Counted from the first letter of the stretch, positions 1 to 7,632 are shown. The stretch: 64,000 bases of DNA from Vallitaleaceae bacterium 9-2 (GCA_038396585.1 CP121691.1:372001-436000), one strand, 5' to 3'. The notes: generated by a model from the letters alone, not told the origin. Translations and numbers: made by a program.

Positions 1-244
1 TTGGTGTGGGGGATGTACGATAATAGGAACACCAGGCCACACGCCAGGTCACGTCTCAATCTTTGTAAATCAGAAAAAAGTTATGATTACAGGGGACGCT
101 GCAGCTTTAGAAAATGGGACGTTGGTAATCGCAAATCCTCAATATACATTAGATATAGATGAGGCTGAGGCATCGCTACGTAAAATCCTGACATATGAAG
201 CAAAAGAAATTATCTGCTATCATGGAGGGGTCTTAATACCTTAG
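1..244 (+). CDS. MBL-fold metallohydrolase, C-terminal part (truncated by window edge)
   Basis: The reading frame is open from base 2 and stops with TAG at 242-244; the start lies outside the window. The visible 80 residues read TPGHTPGHVSIF, then ITGDA, and near the end YHGG. This order (TPGHTPGH, GD, CxHGG-like) is the C-terminal half of a metallo-beta-lactamase-fold hydrolase, with the second metal-ligand His, the bridging Asp and the last His all present. Such proteins bind two metal ions and hydrolyse thioesters, lactones or other esters; the substrate cannot be told from this fragment. It is followed by a possible terminator, so it is probably the last gene of its unit. Confidence 0.85.
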   Translation, partial: WCGGCTIIGTPGHTPGHVSIFVNQKKVMITGDAAALENGTLVIANPQYTLDIDEAEASLRKILTYEAKEIICYHGGVLIP

Positions 245-278
245 ACAATTCATTTTTTTAGGCTAAGTGGTGGGGCAG

Positions 279-304
279 AAGATGCTTCACATCTTAGTCT
301 TTTT
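279..304 (+). terminator. possible weak intrinsic terminator
   Basis: A short stem AAGATG (279-284) / CATCTT (290-295) with a 5-nt loop is followed within 5 nt by five T (300-304). The stem is short and AU-rich, so this is a weak call. Confidence 0.35.
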
Positions 305-368
305 ATGTATCATAAAATGGAGTGAAAATAATGTTCGCTTGCTATTTAATGTGGTAGCTGATAGAATG

Positions 369-390
369 AAAGTAATGTTAACCTTACTTT
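369..390. promoter_or_regulatory. inverted repeat upstream of Xre regulator (candidate operator)
   Basis: AAAGTAA (369-375) and TTACTTT (384-390) are perfect 7-bp arms separated by 8 bp, ending 27 bp before the GTG start of the helix-turn-helix gene. The position fits an autoregulatory operator. No clear -35/-10 pair could be fixed around it. Confidence 0.4.
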
Positions 391-417
391 TGGAATAAAA
401 AGGAGAAAAATGGACTC

Positions 418-666
418 GTGAAAAACCGTATTAAAGAACTAAGAGAACAAAAAGGGATAACTCAAGAGCAACTTGGGCAGATAATCGGCACCTCAAGACA
501 GGCAATCAATGCCATTGAGACAGAAAAGTTTGAGCCTTCGATCTGGATAGCATATGATATTGCAAAAGCGTTTGGATGTGCAATTGAGGACGTGTTTTTA
601 TTTGAAGAAAGCATTAAAAAATCACGTGCGGCAATAAGTAGGAGGTGTTCTAATGGCAATTCGTGA
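418..666 (+). CDS. Xre/Cro-type helix-turn-helix transcriptional regulator
   Basis: An 82-residue protein that is almost entirely one HTH_3 domain: KELREQKGITQEQLGQIIG, then TSRQAINAIETEKFEPSI, with the recognition helix around residues 28-40. This matches the small stand-alone YozG/YgzD-like regulators (about 65-75 aa); the last 15 residues are extra and overlap the next gene. The start is GTG at 418. The purine-rich AGGAG is at 401-405, 12 nt away. An ATG at 410 lies closer, but in another frame it makes only Met-Asp-Ser before a TGA that overlaps the GTG, so a start-stop leader or tight coupling is possible. It overlaps the deformylase gene by 14 bp and is co-transcribed with it. A DNA-binding role is confident; the target is unknown. 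Confidence 0.85.
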   Translation: MKNRIKELREQKGITQEQLGQIIGTSRQAINAIETEKFEPSIWIAYDIAKAFGCAIEDVFLFEESIKKSRAAISRRCSNGNS

Positions 667-1120
667 GATGCGCTTTGAGGGGGATGAAGTATTAACCAAG
701 AGGTGTAGAGAAGTTGCGATAGTAGACGACCATATCCGTAGTATCTTGGACGATATGATGGATACACTTCACATAACGCCTAATGGTGCAGCATTAGCAG
801 CCAATCAAGTAGGCATATTGCGTAGGCTGATCGTCATCGATTTTGATGATCAGTATCTAAAACTAGTGAATCCTAAAATTATTGGAAGCAGCGGTGTCCA
901 AGAATGCATTGAAGGTTGCCTAAGTTATCCGGGACGTTTTGGAAAAACCATTCGACCGCAATCTGTTACGATTCAAGCACTTGATGAATATGGAGAAGAG
1001 CTGATGTTAACAGGTGAAGGAGAGATGGCAAAATGTTTTTGTCATGAAATAGAGCATTTAGATGGAAAAGTCTTTTTAGATAAGGTGATTGAGTATTATT
1101 CGAAAGAAGGTAATGAGTGA
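653..1120 (+). CDS. def: peptide deformylase
   Basis: Removes the formyl group from the N-terminal methionine of new proteins in the cytoplasm, using a bound metal ion. The 155-residue chain carries the three family motifs in order: GAALAANQ at 45-52 (usual form GxGxAAxQ, here with Ala in place of the second Gly), EGCLS at 87-91 with metal ligand Cys89, and HEIEH at 131-135 with two His ligands and the catalytic Glu. The length fits the short Gram-positive forms. The start ATG at 653 follows AGGAGG at 641-646 inside the preceding regulator gene, so translation is coupled to it. Pairing a deformylase with an Xre regulator rather than fmt suggests this is an accessory copy, for example for actinonin-type inhibitors; that is inference. 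Confidence 0.93.
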   Translation: MAIREMRFEGDEVLTKRCREVAIVDDHIRSILDDMMDTLHITPNGAALAANQVGILRRLIVIDFDDQYLKLVNPKIIGSSGVQECIEGCLSYPGRFGKTIRPQSVTIQALDEYGEELMLTGEGEMAKCFCHEIEHLDGKVFLDKVIEYYSKEGNE

Positions 1121-1142
1121 CAAGGAACTATAAGGAGATCAT

Positions 1143-1784
1143 ATGGATAAAAATATTTCTTGGTTTATCAGTAAACAGATACAAAAGGCTATCGATGCAT
1201 TGGAAAAAAATAATATGAAAGGGTTTTTTGTACAAGATGAACAGGAGCTATTAGAGCTCATAGACGAGCTTATTGAGGAGCATTCTGTTGTAGGAGTGGG
1301 TGATTCACTAACTTTAATAGAAACCGGAGTATTGGATTTTGTACGTAATGGAAACTATGTTTTCTTAGATAAATACGAAGAAGGAATTACAAGTGATGAG
1401 AAGAAGAAGCTTTATATACAGAACTTTTTGGCAGATACATTTTTGTGCAGTACCAATGCTTTAACCGAAGATGGAAAATTATACAATATTGATGGGAATG
1501 GAAGTAGAGTTGCCCCTATGATTTATGGACCCAAGCAAGTAATTATTGTAGCTGGTATCAACAAATTGGTGCGAAACATAGAAGATGCGGAAAAAAGAGT
1601 AAGAAACTATGCAGCGCCCATTGATGCAAAGAGATTGAACAAAGATACACCCTGTACGAAATTGGGACATTGTGTGGATTGCAAAAGTCCAAATCGTATC
1701 TGCAATGACTTTGTTACTATAACCGGGCAATTTGTAAAGGATAGGATAAAGGTTATTATCGTGGCAAAAGCATTAGGGTATTAA
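1143..1784 (+). CDS. LUD-domain protein (LutC/YkgG-like)
   Basis: A 213-residue protein of the lactate-utilisation (LUD, DUF1121-like) family. It has an N-terminal helical part, then the core VVGVGDSLTLIETG (49-62), STNALTEDGKLYNIDGNG (103-120) and KQVIIVAGINKLV (131-143), which are the family's nucleotide-phosphate-like fold signatures. A C-terminal cysteine group, Cys171, Cys177, Cys180 and Cys187, is typical of the clostridial stand-alone version and could hold a metal or Fe-S site. In lactate oxidation LutC works with the iron-sulphur proteins LutA and LutB. Neither is nearby, so that role is not supported here. It starts 22 bp after def behind AAGGAG and is probably in the same operon. 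Its biochemical role is unknown. Confidence 0.85.
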   Translation: MDKNISWFISKQIQKAIDALEKNNMKGFFVQDEQELLELIDELIEEHSVVGVGDSLTLIETGVLDFVRNGNYVFLDKYEEGITSDEKKKLYIQNFLADTFLCSTNALTEDGKLYNIDGNGSRVAPMIYGPKQVIIVAGINKLVRNIEDAEKRVRNYAAPIDAKRLNKDTPCTKLGHCVDCKSPNRICNDFVTITGQFVKDRIKVIIVAKALGY

Positions 1785-1811
1785 TATTCGACAAATAGGG
1801 AGTGTGATAAC

Positions 1812-1910
1812 ATGAATGTTTTTCTCATGGATAGAAAAATGATTGATATGCTCTGTGCAAAGTCTGTAAGTATGAGGCTGGCGACAATTTGCACAGAGAA
1901 AGAGATATAG
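1812..1910 (+). CDS. possible 32-residue small ORF
   Basis: ATG at 1812 follows GGGAG (1797-1801) by about 10 nt and opens 32 codons ending in TAG at 1908. The peptide is Met-rich (MNVFLMDRKMIDMLCAKSVS at the start) and has no recognised domain. Its coding value is doubtful because its second half coincides with the 11-bp inverted repeat at 1851-1898, so the region may matter as structured RNA or DNA instead. Confidence 0.2.
   Translation: MNVFLMDRKMIDMLCAKSVSMRLATICTEKEI
1851..1898. repeat. 11-bp perfect inverted repeat
   Basis: CTCTGTGCAAA (1851-1861) and TTTGCACAGAG (1888-1898) are exact inverted copies around a 26-nt centre. No T-run follows, so it is not a standard terminator. It lies in the 200-bp gap between the LUD gene and the CD3324-like gene, about 90 bp upstream of the latter. 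Confidence 0.7.
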
Positions 1911-1986
1911 TCGCTTTTGACAGATAATTTCATACATATACAGGCTTTGTTTCCTTAGTAAAAATTAAATTAAGGAAGTGAGCTTT

Positions 1987-2256
1987 ATGCGATATGTAAG
2001 AATCGACAAAATATTACCGGAGGATTTAGTTAAAGAGATTCAAAAATATATCCAAGGGGAATATGTGTACATCCCTTCTCCTGCTGACAAGAGAAAAAGA
2101 TGGGGTGAAAAAACTAAGAGTCGAGAATATTTAAAAAAAAGAAATGAAAAGATTTTAAAGCAATATATAGCTGGGCAATCCATTCGACATCTAGCAGAAG
2201 AATTTTTTCTATCAGATAGCAGTATTAAGAAAATCGTATATAAAAAAGATAAGTAA
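1987..2256 (+). CDS. CD3324-family small protein (Mor/HTH-like)
   Basis: An 89-residue protein recognised by its order: RYVRIDKILPEDLVKEIQKY at the N-terminus, QGEYVYIPS, then WGEKTKSREYLKKRN, and a C-terminal helix-turn-helix segment with LAEEFFLSDSSIKKIV. This is the layout of the clostridial CD3324 family, which resembles the Mor activator of phage Mu. Function is unknown; DNA binding through the C-terminal helices is likely. I chose ATG 1987 over GTG 1978 because AAGGAAG (1972-1978) gives normal spacing only to the ATG. It is a single gene, closed by the strong terminator just downstream. Confidence 0.8.
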   Translation: MRYVRIDKILPEDLVKEIQKYIQGEYVYIPSPADKRKRWGEKTKSREYLKKRNEKILKQYIAGQSIRHLAEEFFLSDSSIKKIVYKKDK

Positions 2257-2258
2257 GC

Positions 2259-2296
2259 AAAAGCTATCATGCATTTAATGTATGGTAGCTTTTGTA
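2259..2296 (+). terminator. intrinsic terminator
   Basis: AAAAGCTATCAT (2259-2270) pairs with ATGGTAGCTTTT (2282-2293) with one G-U pair, giving a 12-bp stem and 11-nt loop that ends in TTTTG. It immediately follows the stop codon of the CD3324-like gene. Confidence 0.8.
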
Positions 2297-2394
2297 TAAA
2301 AAATGATATAGAAAAAAGTATTATCTTTCTTAAAAAATCAAGAAGCCTTAATATAATAATGAAGAAATCGTATATAAAAAGGAGAAAAGATAAT

Positions 2395-2808
2395 ATGAAT
2401 AAAAAAATAGCATTGATGCATTCAAAAAAATTAGCCAAAGTAGATTATGCATATGCAGGGCATACACCTTCAGGAATGGAATTGTTCTTTATGGCGGGAG
2501 CATGTCCTATTGATAAAAATGGGGAAGTACCTGACCAAAGCAATTATGAACTTCAGGCAAAGCTTTGCGTAGAGAACTTGAAGATAGCTCTAAAAGAGTG
2601 TGGAGCTAATTTGGAAGACGTAGCATATACTCGAGTTCTTGTAGCATCTGACGAACAATCAGATTTGGTAAGTGCATGGGAAACAATAAGAGCAGAATTT
2701 GGGCAACATGATGTCCCAAGCATCTTATTTGGAGTTACAGTATTAGGATATGCTAATCAATTAGTAGAAATTGAAGCTGTTGCAGCATTATCACCCAATA
2801 AAGTATAA
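2395..2808 (+). CDS. RidA/YjgF-family protein lacking the usual active-site arginine
   Basis: A 137-residue member of the Rid family, small trimeric cytosolic proteins; RidA itself hydrolyses reactive enamines and imines from amino-acid metabolism. The family fold is visible as FFMAGACPID (31-40), QAKLCVENLKIALKECG (54-70), VAYTRVLVASDE (76-87) and LVEIEAVAAL (123-132). In RidA the catalytic arginine sits in a PARS motif just before the last strands. Here the aligned segment reads PSIL (108-111), so the arginine is missing and deaminase activity is doubtful. This matches the Rid subfamilies without known activity. The start is ATG 2395 behind AAGGAG; the longer open frame from 2269 begins inside the upstream terminator and was rejected. 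Confidence 0.88.
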   Translation: MNKKIALMHSKKLAKVDYAYAGHTPSGMELFFMAGACPIDKNGEVPDQSNYELQAKLCVENLKIALKECGANLEDVAYTRVLVASDEQSDLVSAWETIRAEFGQHDVPSILFGVTVLGYANQLVEIEAVAALSPNKV

Positions 2809-2891
2809 TTAGACCGTGTTCCAAAAGTTATGGTAATGGCAAGTGAAAAGGTCATTATTTTTTCAGAACTGTATTTGTTTGAAAATATGTA

Positions 2892-2951
2892 TTGACAAAA
2901 AAGAAGTATAACCCTATAATATGAGCATACTCAATTATGAGTATACTCATA
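2892..2951 (+). promoter_or_regulatory. consensus promoter with tandem TetR-type operators
   Basis: TTGACA (2892-2897), a 17-bp spacer and TATAAT (2915-2920) form a perfect sigma-A promoter. Directly downstream are two related palindromes: ATGAGCATACTCAA (2921-2934, imperfect) and ATGAGTATACTCAT (2937-2950, perfect), with centres 16 bp apart. They cover the predicted transcription start (about 2927). This is a typical place for a TetR-type repressor to act, most simply the product of the next gene. Confidence 0.85.
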
Positions 2952-2968
2952 TTATAGGAGGAGATATT

Positions 2969-3586
2969 ATTTCAGGATTAAGAGAACAAAAGAAAATGAT
3001 GACAAGAAAAAAAATTCTTGATGTTTCTAAAAATCTATTTGAAAAAAAAGGTTTTAAAAATGTTAAAACATCAGAAATAGCTAAACTAGCCGAGATAGGT
3101 GAAGGAACGTTGTTTAACTATTTTAAGTCAAAAAGTGAGCTTTTTATTGCTGCTTTATTTGAAGATGTAGCCTCTGTCAAATATAAAAACGATGTGGTTG
3201 ACCTCAATTCAAAAGAAGAAATCATTGAAGAGATTTGTCGTATCATTGAATTTTATGTGAAAAATGCAAAAGAAATTCATCGGACATTATTACGGGAATA
3301 TTATTCAATTATTTATGATGCTACAGATGTAGACTCTAAAAGTAGCCGACAAAGCTACATGGATGCAGATCAAATTATTGCGGATAATTTGGATGCTTTA
3401 TTTAGAGCATTGATAGAAAAAGAAAAAATCAGTCCACAATTTGATGTTCAAACGGCCGTCAAATGTATATATGGATGCTCAATCACTGTTTTTAATGAAT
3501 TTGTCTATAATGATTTAATGACATATGCGTTCATGATGAGAGAAGTGAAGAAACAAGTCGAATTTATCTTAGAGGGAAAACTATAA
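2969..3586 (+). CDS. TetR/AcrR-family transcriptional repressor (probable ATT start)
   Basis: The N-terminal TetR DNA-binding domain is clear: RKKILDVSKNLFEKKGFKNV followed by KTSEIAKLAEIGEGTLFNYF and KSKSELF. The helical C-terminal half is a ligand pocket of unknown specificity. The ATG at 2921 opens the longest frame but sits directly after the -10 box and upstream of the predicted transcription start, so it cannot be used. The only good ribosome site, GGAGG at 2957-2961, is 7 nt before ATT at 2969. I take that as the start (205 residues); ATG 2996 or 2999 is the alternative. The gene is 25 bp upstream of a membrane-protein gene and probably represses both through the tandem operators at 2921-2950. 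Confidence 0.88.
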   Translation: MSGLREQKKMMTRKKILDVSKNLFEKKGFKNVKTSEIAKLAEIGEGTLFNYFKSKSELFIAALFEDVASVKYKNDVVDLNSKEEIIEEICRIIEFYVKNAKEIHRTLLREYYSIIYDATDVDSKSSRQSYMDADQIIADNLDALFRALIEKEKISPQFDVQTAVKCIYGCSITVFNEFVYNDLMTYAFMMREVKKQVEFILEGKL

Positions 3587-3611
3587 ATGTATTGAGTAAA
3601 GGGAGAAAAAG

Positions 3612-4229
3612 ATGAAAAATGACGTAATAATTAATTGGGAGTATTCTGGGAAAAAAGATTTTGTTAATGGCACAGGAGCCTATTTGGAAGAGAGAATACT
3701 AGGGTATGTGGGAAGTTTAATCATCCCATGTGTATTGGTCGTTCTTAATTTAAATGGTGAGCTTCAATGGAATATTTATCAGATTGTTATTGGAGTGCTA
3801 CTTGGATTTGATTTGGGTGGAGGCATGATTAGTAACGCTTTGAACTCCGGGAAGCGGTTTTATCATACAGAAGCGAAACAAGACGAAGGTAAGTCGGGAA
3901 GAATCTTAAAAAACCATTTGTTATTCGCGGGTATTCATGTGCAACCTTTTGTTGTAGGTCTTGTATTTAATAATATGGATTGGTTATATGGTCTTTTATG
4001 GTATTTGATTTTTATGACGGCGGCAATCATTGTACACAAGACGCCATTATTTTTACAACGCCCCGTCTCCATGATGATGGTGTTATTAGCCGTTTTAATC
4101 AATACATTTCTCATTTTACCGATTGAAGGGTTTGGATGGTTTGTCCCTGTCCTTTTCTTAAAAATTATATATGGACACATGGTAAGAGAAGAGCCCTATC
4201 GAAAAAAATCTATAAATATGATACAATGA
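3612..4229 (+). CDS. six-helix membrane protein, function unknown
   Basis: A 205-residue protein with about six hydrophobic stretches, near residues 29-47, 55-77, 102-120, 124-141, 151-171 and 174-191. There is a conspicuous glycine-rich turn, GFDLGGGMISNALNSGKRFY, in or after helix 2, and the C-terminus is basic. I do not recognise a named family. The gene lies 25 bp after the TetR gene behind GGGAG, with no terminator between, so it is very probably the target controlled by that repressor, for example a small-molecule exporter or stress membrane protein. The role is inferred from context only. Confidence 0.8.
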   Translation: MKNDVIINWEYSGKKDFVNGTGAYLEERILGYVGSLIIPCVLVVLNLNGELQWNIYQIVIGVLLGFDLGGGMISNALNSGKRFYHTEAKQDEGKSGRILKNHLLFAGIHVQPFVVGLVFNNMDWLYGLLWYLIFMTAAIIVHKTPLFLQRPVSMMMVLLAVLINTFLILPIEGFGWFVPVLFLKIIYGHMVREEPYRKKSINMIQ

Positions 4230-4292
4230 ATCAATGCGAGAAGTAATGAATAAACACGTTTGGTGATTGAGAATAATGAGGGTGAGTAAAAA

Positions 4293-5537
4293 ATGAAAAA
4301 GGGTCTAGGCGTATTGAGCTTAATTATCGTATGTGTATTTTTTTATGCACTTATTTTTCAAAAAGACGAAAAAATTGAATATAGTGAATTGGAATATCGA
4401 AAACTTGACATTGCTCAAAACAAAAAGTATTTGCTTAAAAATGCTACAATCATTACTATGGAAAATGAAGAGGACGTTTTTAAGGGTTCAATTCTTGTGT
4501 CTAATGGAATTATTACATTTATTGGACAAGACAAGCATATCAATTATCCCAAGGATGTTGAAATAATTGACTGCACAGATAAATATATTTTACCGGGGTT
4601 TGCAGATATGCATGTTCACGCCAATGAGGTACAGACTCACCAAAGGTTCTTGGCCTATGGAGTTACCTTAGTGAGAAATATGCAAGGATCTAAGGTACAT
4701 CTTGATCGAAGAGAGAGTATAAAAAAAGGGAAGTTGCTTGGACCAGAAATGTTTGTTGGAACCCCTTTGTTTGATGGACCAGATCCTATGTGGCCTAGAG
4801 ACTCTATTGTTCTAAAACAAGTCGATGAGGTGTTACCTGCTATTGAAATGGTCATCGATGAAGGTTATGACTTTATTAAAATATATAATAACTTGTCGAG
4901 AGATGTATTTGATGAAGTGATGCGTATTGCTGAAGTAAAAGGAATCTTAGTGGCAGGTCATGTTCCCTATAAAATTAGTGCAGAATATGCAGCGCAAAAA
5001 GGACTGTGGTCGAGTGAACACTTATATGGACACGGTATTGAATATAATAAGGTGGATAAGTTGATAGAGTCCATTCAGGAGATTATTGATACGGATATGT
5101 GGATTTGTCCTACACCTATGGTTCATGATACAAATGATTTTGAAAGGTATGTGGAGACGAGTATGAGTATGGAGAAGGCGCTTCAATATATGAAAGCCTT
5201 TCATAATCAAGGCGGGAAAATAGTGACAGGGACGGATGAATATTCTCATGCGATACCGGCAGGAAGTTCATTGCACGAAACAATGAAATATATGGAAGGC
5301 GCAGGGTTTACACCTTATGAAATTCTCGAAACGGTGACAATCAATCCTGCACGCATGTTAGCTATTCAAGATAGGGTGGGGACAATTAAGCTCAACAATG
5401 ATGCGGACTTACTTATTGTAGATAACAATCCCTTAGACAATATTGAAAATGCGATGGAGATATATGCAGTCATGACAAAAGGGAGGTACTTAAATCAAGA
5501 ATGGATAAAAAAAACAAGAAAAAAATTATTGAAGTAA
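4293..5537 (+). CDS. membrane-anchored amidohydrolase (imidazolonepropionase-like)
   Basis: A 414-residue metal-dependent hydrolase of the amidohydrolase superfamily. An uncleaved-looking signal anchor occupies residues 4-22 (LGVLSLIIVCVFFYALIF), so the enzyme should face the outside. Metal-site residues follow the family plan: HxH at His107/His109 (ADMHVHAN), a Lys in FIKIY (Lys196) that may be the carbamylated bridge, His223 (AGHVP), His243 (SSEHLYGHG) and Asp315 (GTDEYSH). The C-terminal composite beta domain reads NPARMLAIQDRVGTI, then ADLLIVDNNPL. Relatives include secreted prolidases and imidazolonepropionase-like enzymes, so a dipeptide or cyclic amide substrate is plausible. It starts 63 bp after the membrane-protein gene; no promoter was identified. 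Confidence 0.87.
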   Translation: MKKGLGVLSLIIVCVFFYALIFQKDEKIEYSELEYRKLDIAQNKKYLLKNATIITMENEEDVFKGSILVSNGIITFIGQDKHINYPKDVEIIDCTDKYILPGFADMHVHANEVQTHQRFLAYGVTLVRNMQGSKVHLDRRESIKKGKLLGPEMFVGTPLFDGPDPMWPRDSIVLKQVDEVLPAIEMVIDEGYDFIKIYNNLSRDVFDEVMRIAEVKGILVAGHVPYKISAEYAAQKGLWSSEHLYGHGIEYNKVDKLIESIQEIIDTDMWICPTPMVHDTNDFERYVETSMSMEKALQYMKAFHNQGGKIVTGTDEYSHAIPAGSSLHETMKYMEGAGFTPYEILETVTINPARMLAIQDRVGTIKLNNDADLLIVDNNPLDNIENAMEIYAVMTKGRYLNQEWIKKTRKKLLK

Positions 5538-5603
5538 AGCGTTTTCAATTATAAAATGAAAAAATAAAGTGGCAAAAAGAAGATAAATAAGGGGTGGGAA
5601 CAC

Positions 5604-7517
5604 ATGACAGAAGCAACGTTAAGAGACATGATTGCAAAGGATATTGAAGTATTGGAACAAGGGTTGGTTTTGCTTAGCAAAGAACAATACATACCCCATT
5701 CATTAGGGACGAAAGGCTTCATTGACCTATATGCCAAAGATAAAAACGGGAATCATGTTATCATTGAACTAAAAAAAAGTGATGCATCCTCTCGGGAAGC
5801 CATACATGAAGTGTTTAAATATGTTGAAGGGGTAAAAGCCCACTTGGGGGCAAATGATAATGAAATTAGAGTCATTGTTGCGTCAACAAAGTGGAGAGAG
5901 CTTCTGGTTCCTTTTTCAAGATTTGTCTGTGACACAAAATTGAATGTCAAGGGAGTGCAAATTGAAGTAAGTGATTCTACAAAGATAAAGACGTGGCCAG
6001 TATCCTGGCTTCCATTAACAAATGGTCGCTTTATAGCTCCTTGGCATGATATGTGTTGGTGTGAAAATAAAGAGCGCCTAGATAGAGCCATCCAATCGAT
6101 GGAACAATCATGCAAAGTCAAAGGGATAGAGGATTATATAATTATGGTAATCCACTTGCCAAACCCAATTATTTCAGAGAGAGAAATTGCGATGAAAGAT
6201 GCAATTATCCAAATGGGCAACATAAGTGGACTTGAGGTAAAAAAAGACGTAGCATTGCCAACCTATGAATACATAGCATATTTTGCAATGCAAACCTTAC
6301 CAAAAGAAAAATATTTAGAAATATTATCTTCTGACAAGGAGCAATATGAAGAAGCGCAAGAAGTAATTCTTATGATGCAGGATGAAAATGAAAGTTTATG
6401 TTATCTCCATGAATCCGCAGTGGCTGTGGAGCCATCGTTTTATAGTGACTGTTATGAAATTGGATATCCGGCAAAAATCAACGCATTCTTGGAAAATGCG
6501 GAATATACAATAGAAGAAATAAGACGCTATGGATTTTTTCAAAAAAACACATTGCTCTCTGATTCAACCATTATTTCGGAGCTCTTAGGTGAAGATGGTT
6601 CTACAGGACAAAAGCTTAAGAGGACAGTTGAGGTCTTTAAACAAGCAGACATGGAATCGGTCTCTAACCAAATACAATCGACACTTAAGGAGAACAGTGT
6701 TTGGAAAAATCATATCTTAAGGTGTTTAGATGAAATTAAGCAGGAGTTTCCAATGGCTAAGGTGGATGTCTCAGTATTTAATCCTGCTACAGGCGTTTTT
6801 ACAATATATCTGGTAACGACAAGAGAAAATGGGTGTCTATATGTACCATCTTACTATCTTGTGGTCCATAACCCAGAGCCCGTAAGAATATACTACGGAG
6901 GGCTTCAAGATAATGGGCAAGCGTTGATGTTGAATGAAATCTTGGATAAATATTATGACGGTAGGCTGGATGCACTCTTAATGACGATGACTTGGGGCGG
7001 TTGGGAGAAGCGAGACCTTGATATAACAGAAGACCTAGGGTGTGCATATCGTTCATTTCGCTGCGATATTTTAGGTGCGAAGCGCACTTTTTTTATGTTG
7101 CGCGATGACCGGTGGAGAAAATGTGATCCAATAAATCACATTGAGTTATATTTTCAGTATCTAGAAAAAAATGAAAAACTTGTAAAGCAAATTTTTCGCA
7201 AGATATTTCCAAGAGATAATGGTGGTATGATGGATGGAAGCTCAGCCGAGCGGATGCTAGACGCTAGTGCAGATATTGACAAAGGTAAGGAACTAAAAGA
7301 GTATTATATTAATCCACCATGTGAATGCGAACTCTGTGGTAGCACACTTTCAAATGAAAAATATATGGTAGATGGCAAACTAAAAGACGCGAATGCATGG
7401 GGAATTATGTGCTCAGATTGTGCGACTTTTTGGGGAGAAGGGATTGGCTGGGGAATGGGTCAATTGTACTTAAGCAATGATAACAGATGGTTATTGGTGG
7501 GTGGTTTTGAGTGTTAA
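5604..7517 (+). CDS. NucS-like (DUF91) nuclease-domain protein with C-terminal zinc ribbon
   Basis: The N-terminal 100 residues match the endonuclease NucS/DUF91 fold of the PD-(D/E)xK superfamily: GTKGFIDLYAKDKNGNHVII places Asp41, and IELKK gives Glu55-x-Lys57, followed by the helix REAIHEVFKYVEGVKAH. The acidic-acidic-lysine set expected for metal-dependent cleavage is complete. The middle (about 150-560) has no domain I recognise. The C-terminus carries CECELC (Cys573, 575, 578) and CSDC (Cys603, 606), a probable zinc ribbon, then a Trp/Gly-rich tail. Stand-alone NucS is about 250 aa; this chain is 637. It stands alone behind GGGGTGGG and starts with ATG at 5604. A role in DNA repair or defence is possible but unproven. 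Confidence 0.75.
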   Translation: MTEATLRDMIAKDIEVLEQGLVLLSKEQYIPHSLGTKGFIDLYAKDKNGNHVIIELKKSDASSREAIHEVFKYVEGVKAHLGANDNEIRVIVASTKWRELLVPFSRFVCDTKLNVKGVQIEVSDSTKIKTWPVSWLPLTNGRFIAPWHDMCWCENKERLDRAIQSMEQSCKVKGIEDYIIMVIHLPNPIISEREIAMKDAIIQMGNISGLEVKKDVALPTYEYIAYFAMQTLPKEKYLEILSSDKEQYEEAQEVILMMQDENESLCYLHESAVAVEPSFYSDCYEIGYPAKINAFLENAEYTIEEIRRYGFFQKNTLLSDSTIISELLGEDGSTGQKLKRTVEVFKQADMESVSNQIQSTLKENSVWKNHILRCLDEIKQEFPMAKVDVSVFNPATGVFTIYLVTTRENGCLYVPSYYLVVHNPEPVRIYYGGLQDNGQALMLNEILDKYYDGRLDALLMTMTWGGWEKRDLDITEDLGCAYRSFRCDILGAKRTFFMLRDDRWRKCDPINHIELYFQYLEKNEKLVKQIFRKIFPRDNGGMMDGSSAERMLDASADIDKGKELKEYYINPPCECELCGSTLSNEKYMVDGKLKDANAWGIMCSDCATFWGEGIGWGMGQLYLSNDNRWLLVGGFEC

Positions 7518-7532
7518 GTGTATAAGAATATA

Positions 7533-7562
7533 TTGAATACAATAATCATAATATGCTATAAT
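7533..7562 (+). promoter_or_regulatory. promoter of the LytTR/AgrC-type operon
   Basis: TTGAAT (7533-7538), an 18-bp spacer and TATAAT (7557-7562). The predicted transcription start, near 7569, leaves the ATG at 7576 without a ribosome site, which supports the TTG start at 7633. Confidence 0.65.
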
Positions 7563-7632
7563 TTAACTTCTATAAATGAAAAATGTATATGGGATAACAA
7601 CCTTTATATTGACCAAGGAAGGAGAGCCGATT

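Noticed and set aside
2269-2394. N-terminal extension of the Rid-family gene
   Set aside because: The extra 42 codons begin inside a strong terminator, and ATG 2395 has its own AAGGAG site and matches the family start.
2921-2950. Tandem repeats as a CRISPR or attachment site
   Set aside because: Only two short palindromes placed exactly on a promoter start site; operators explain them better. No CRISPR-like array was found in the window.
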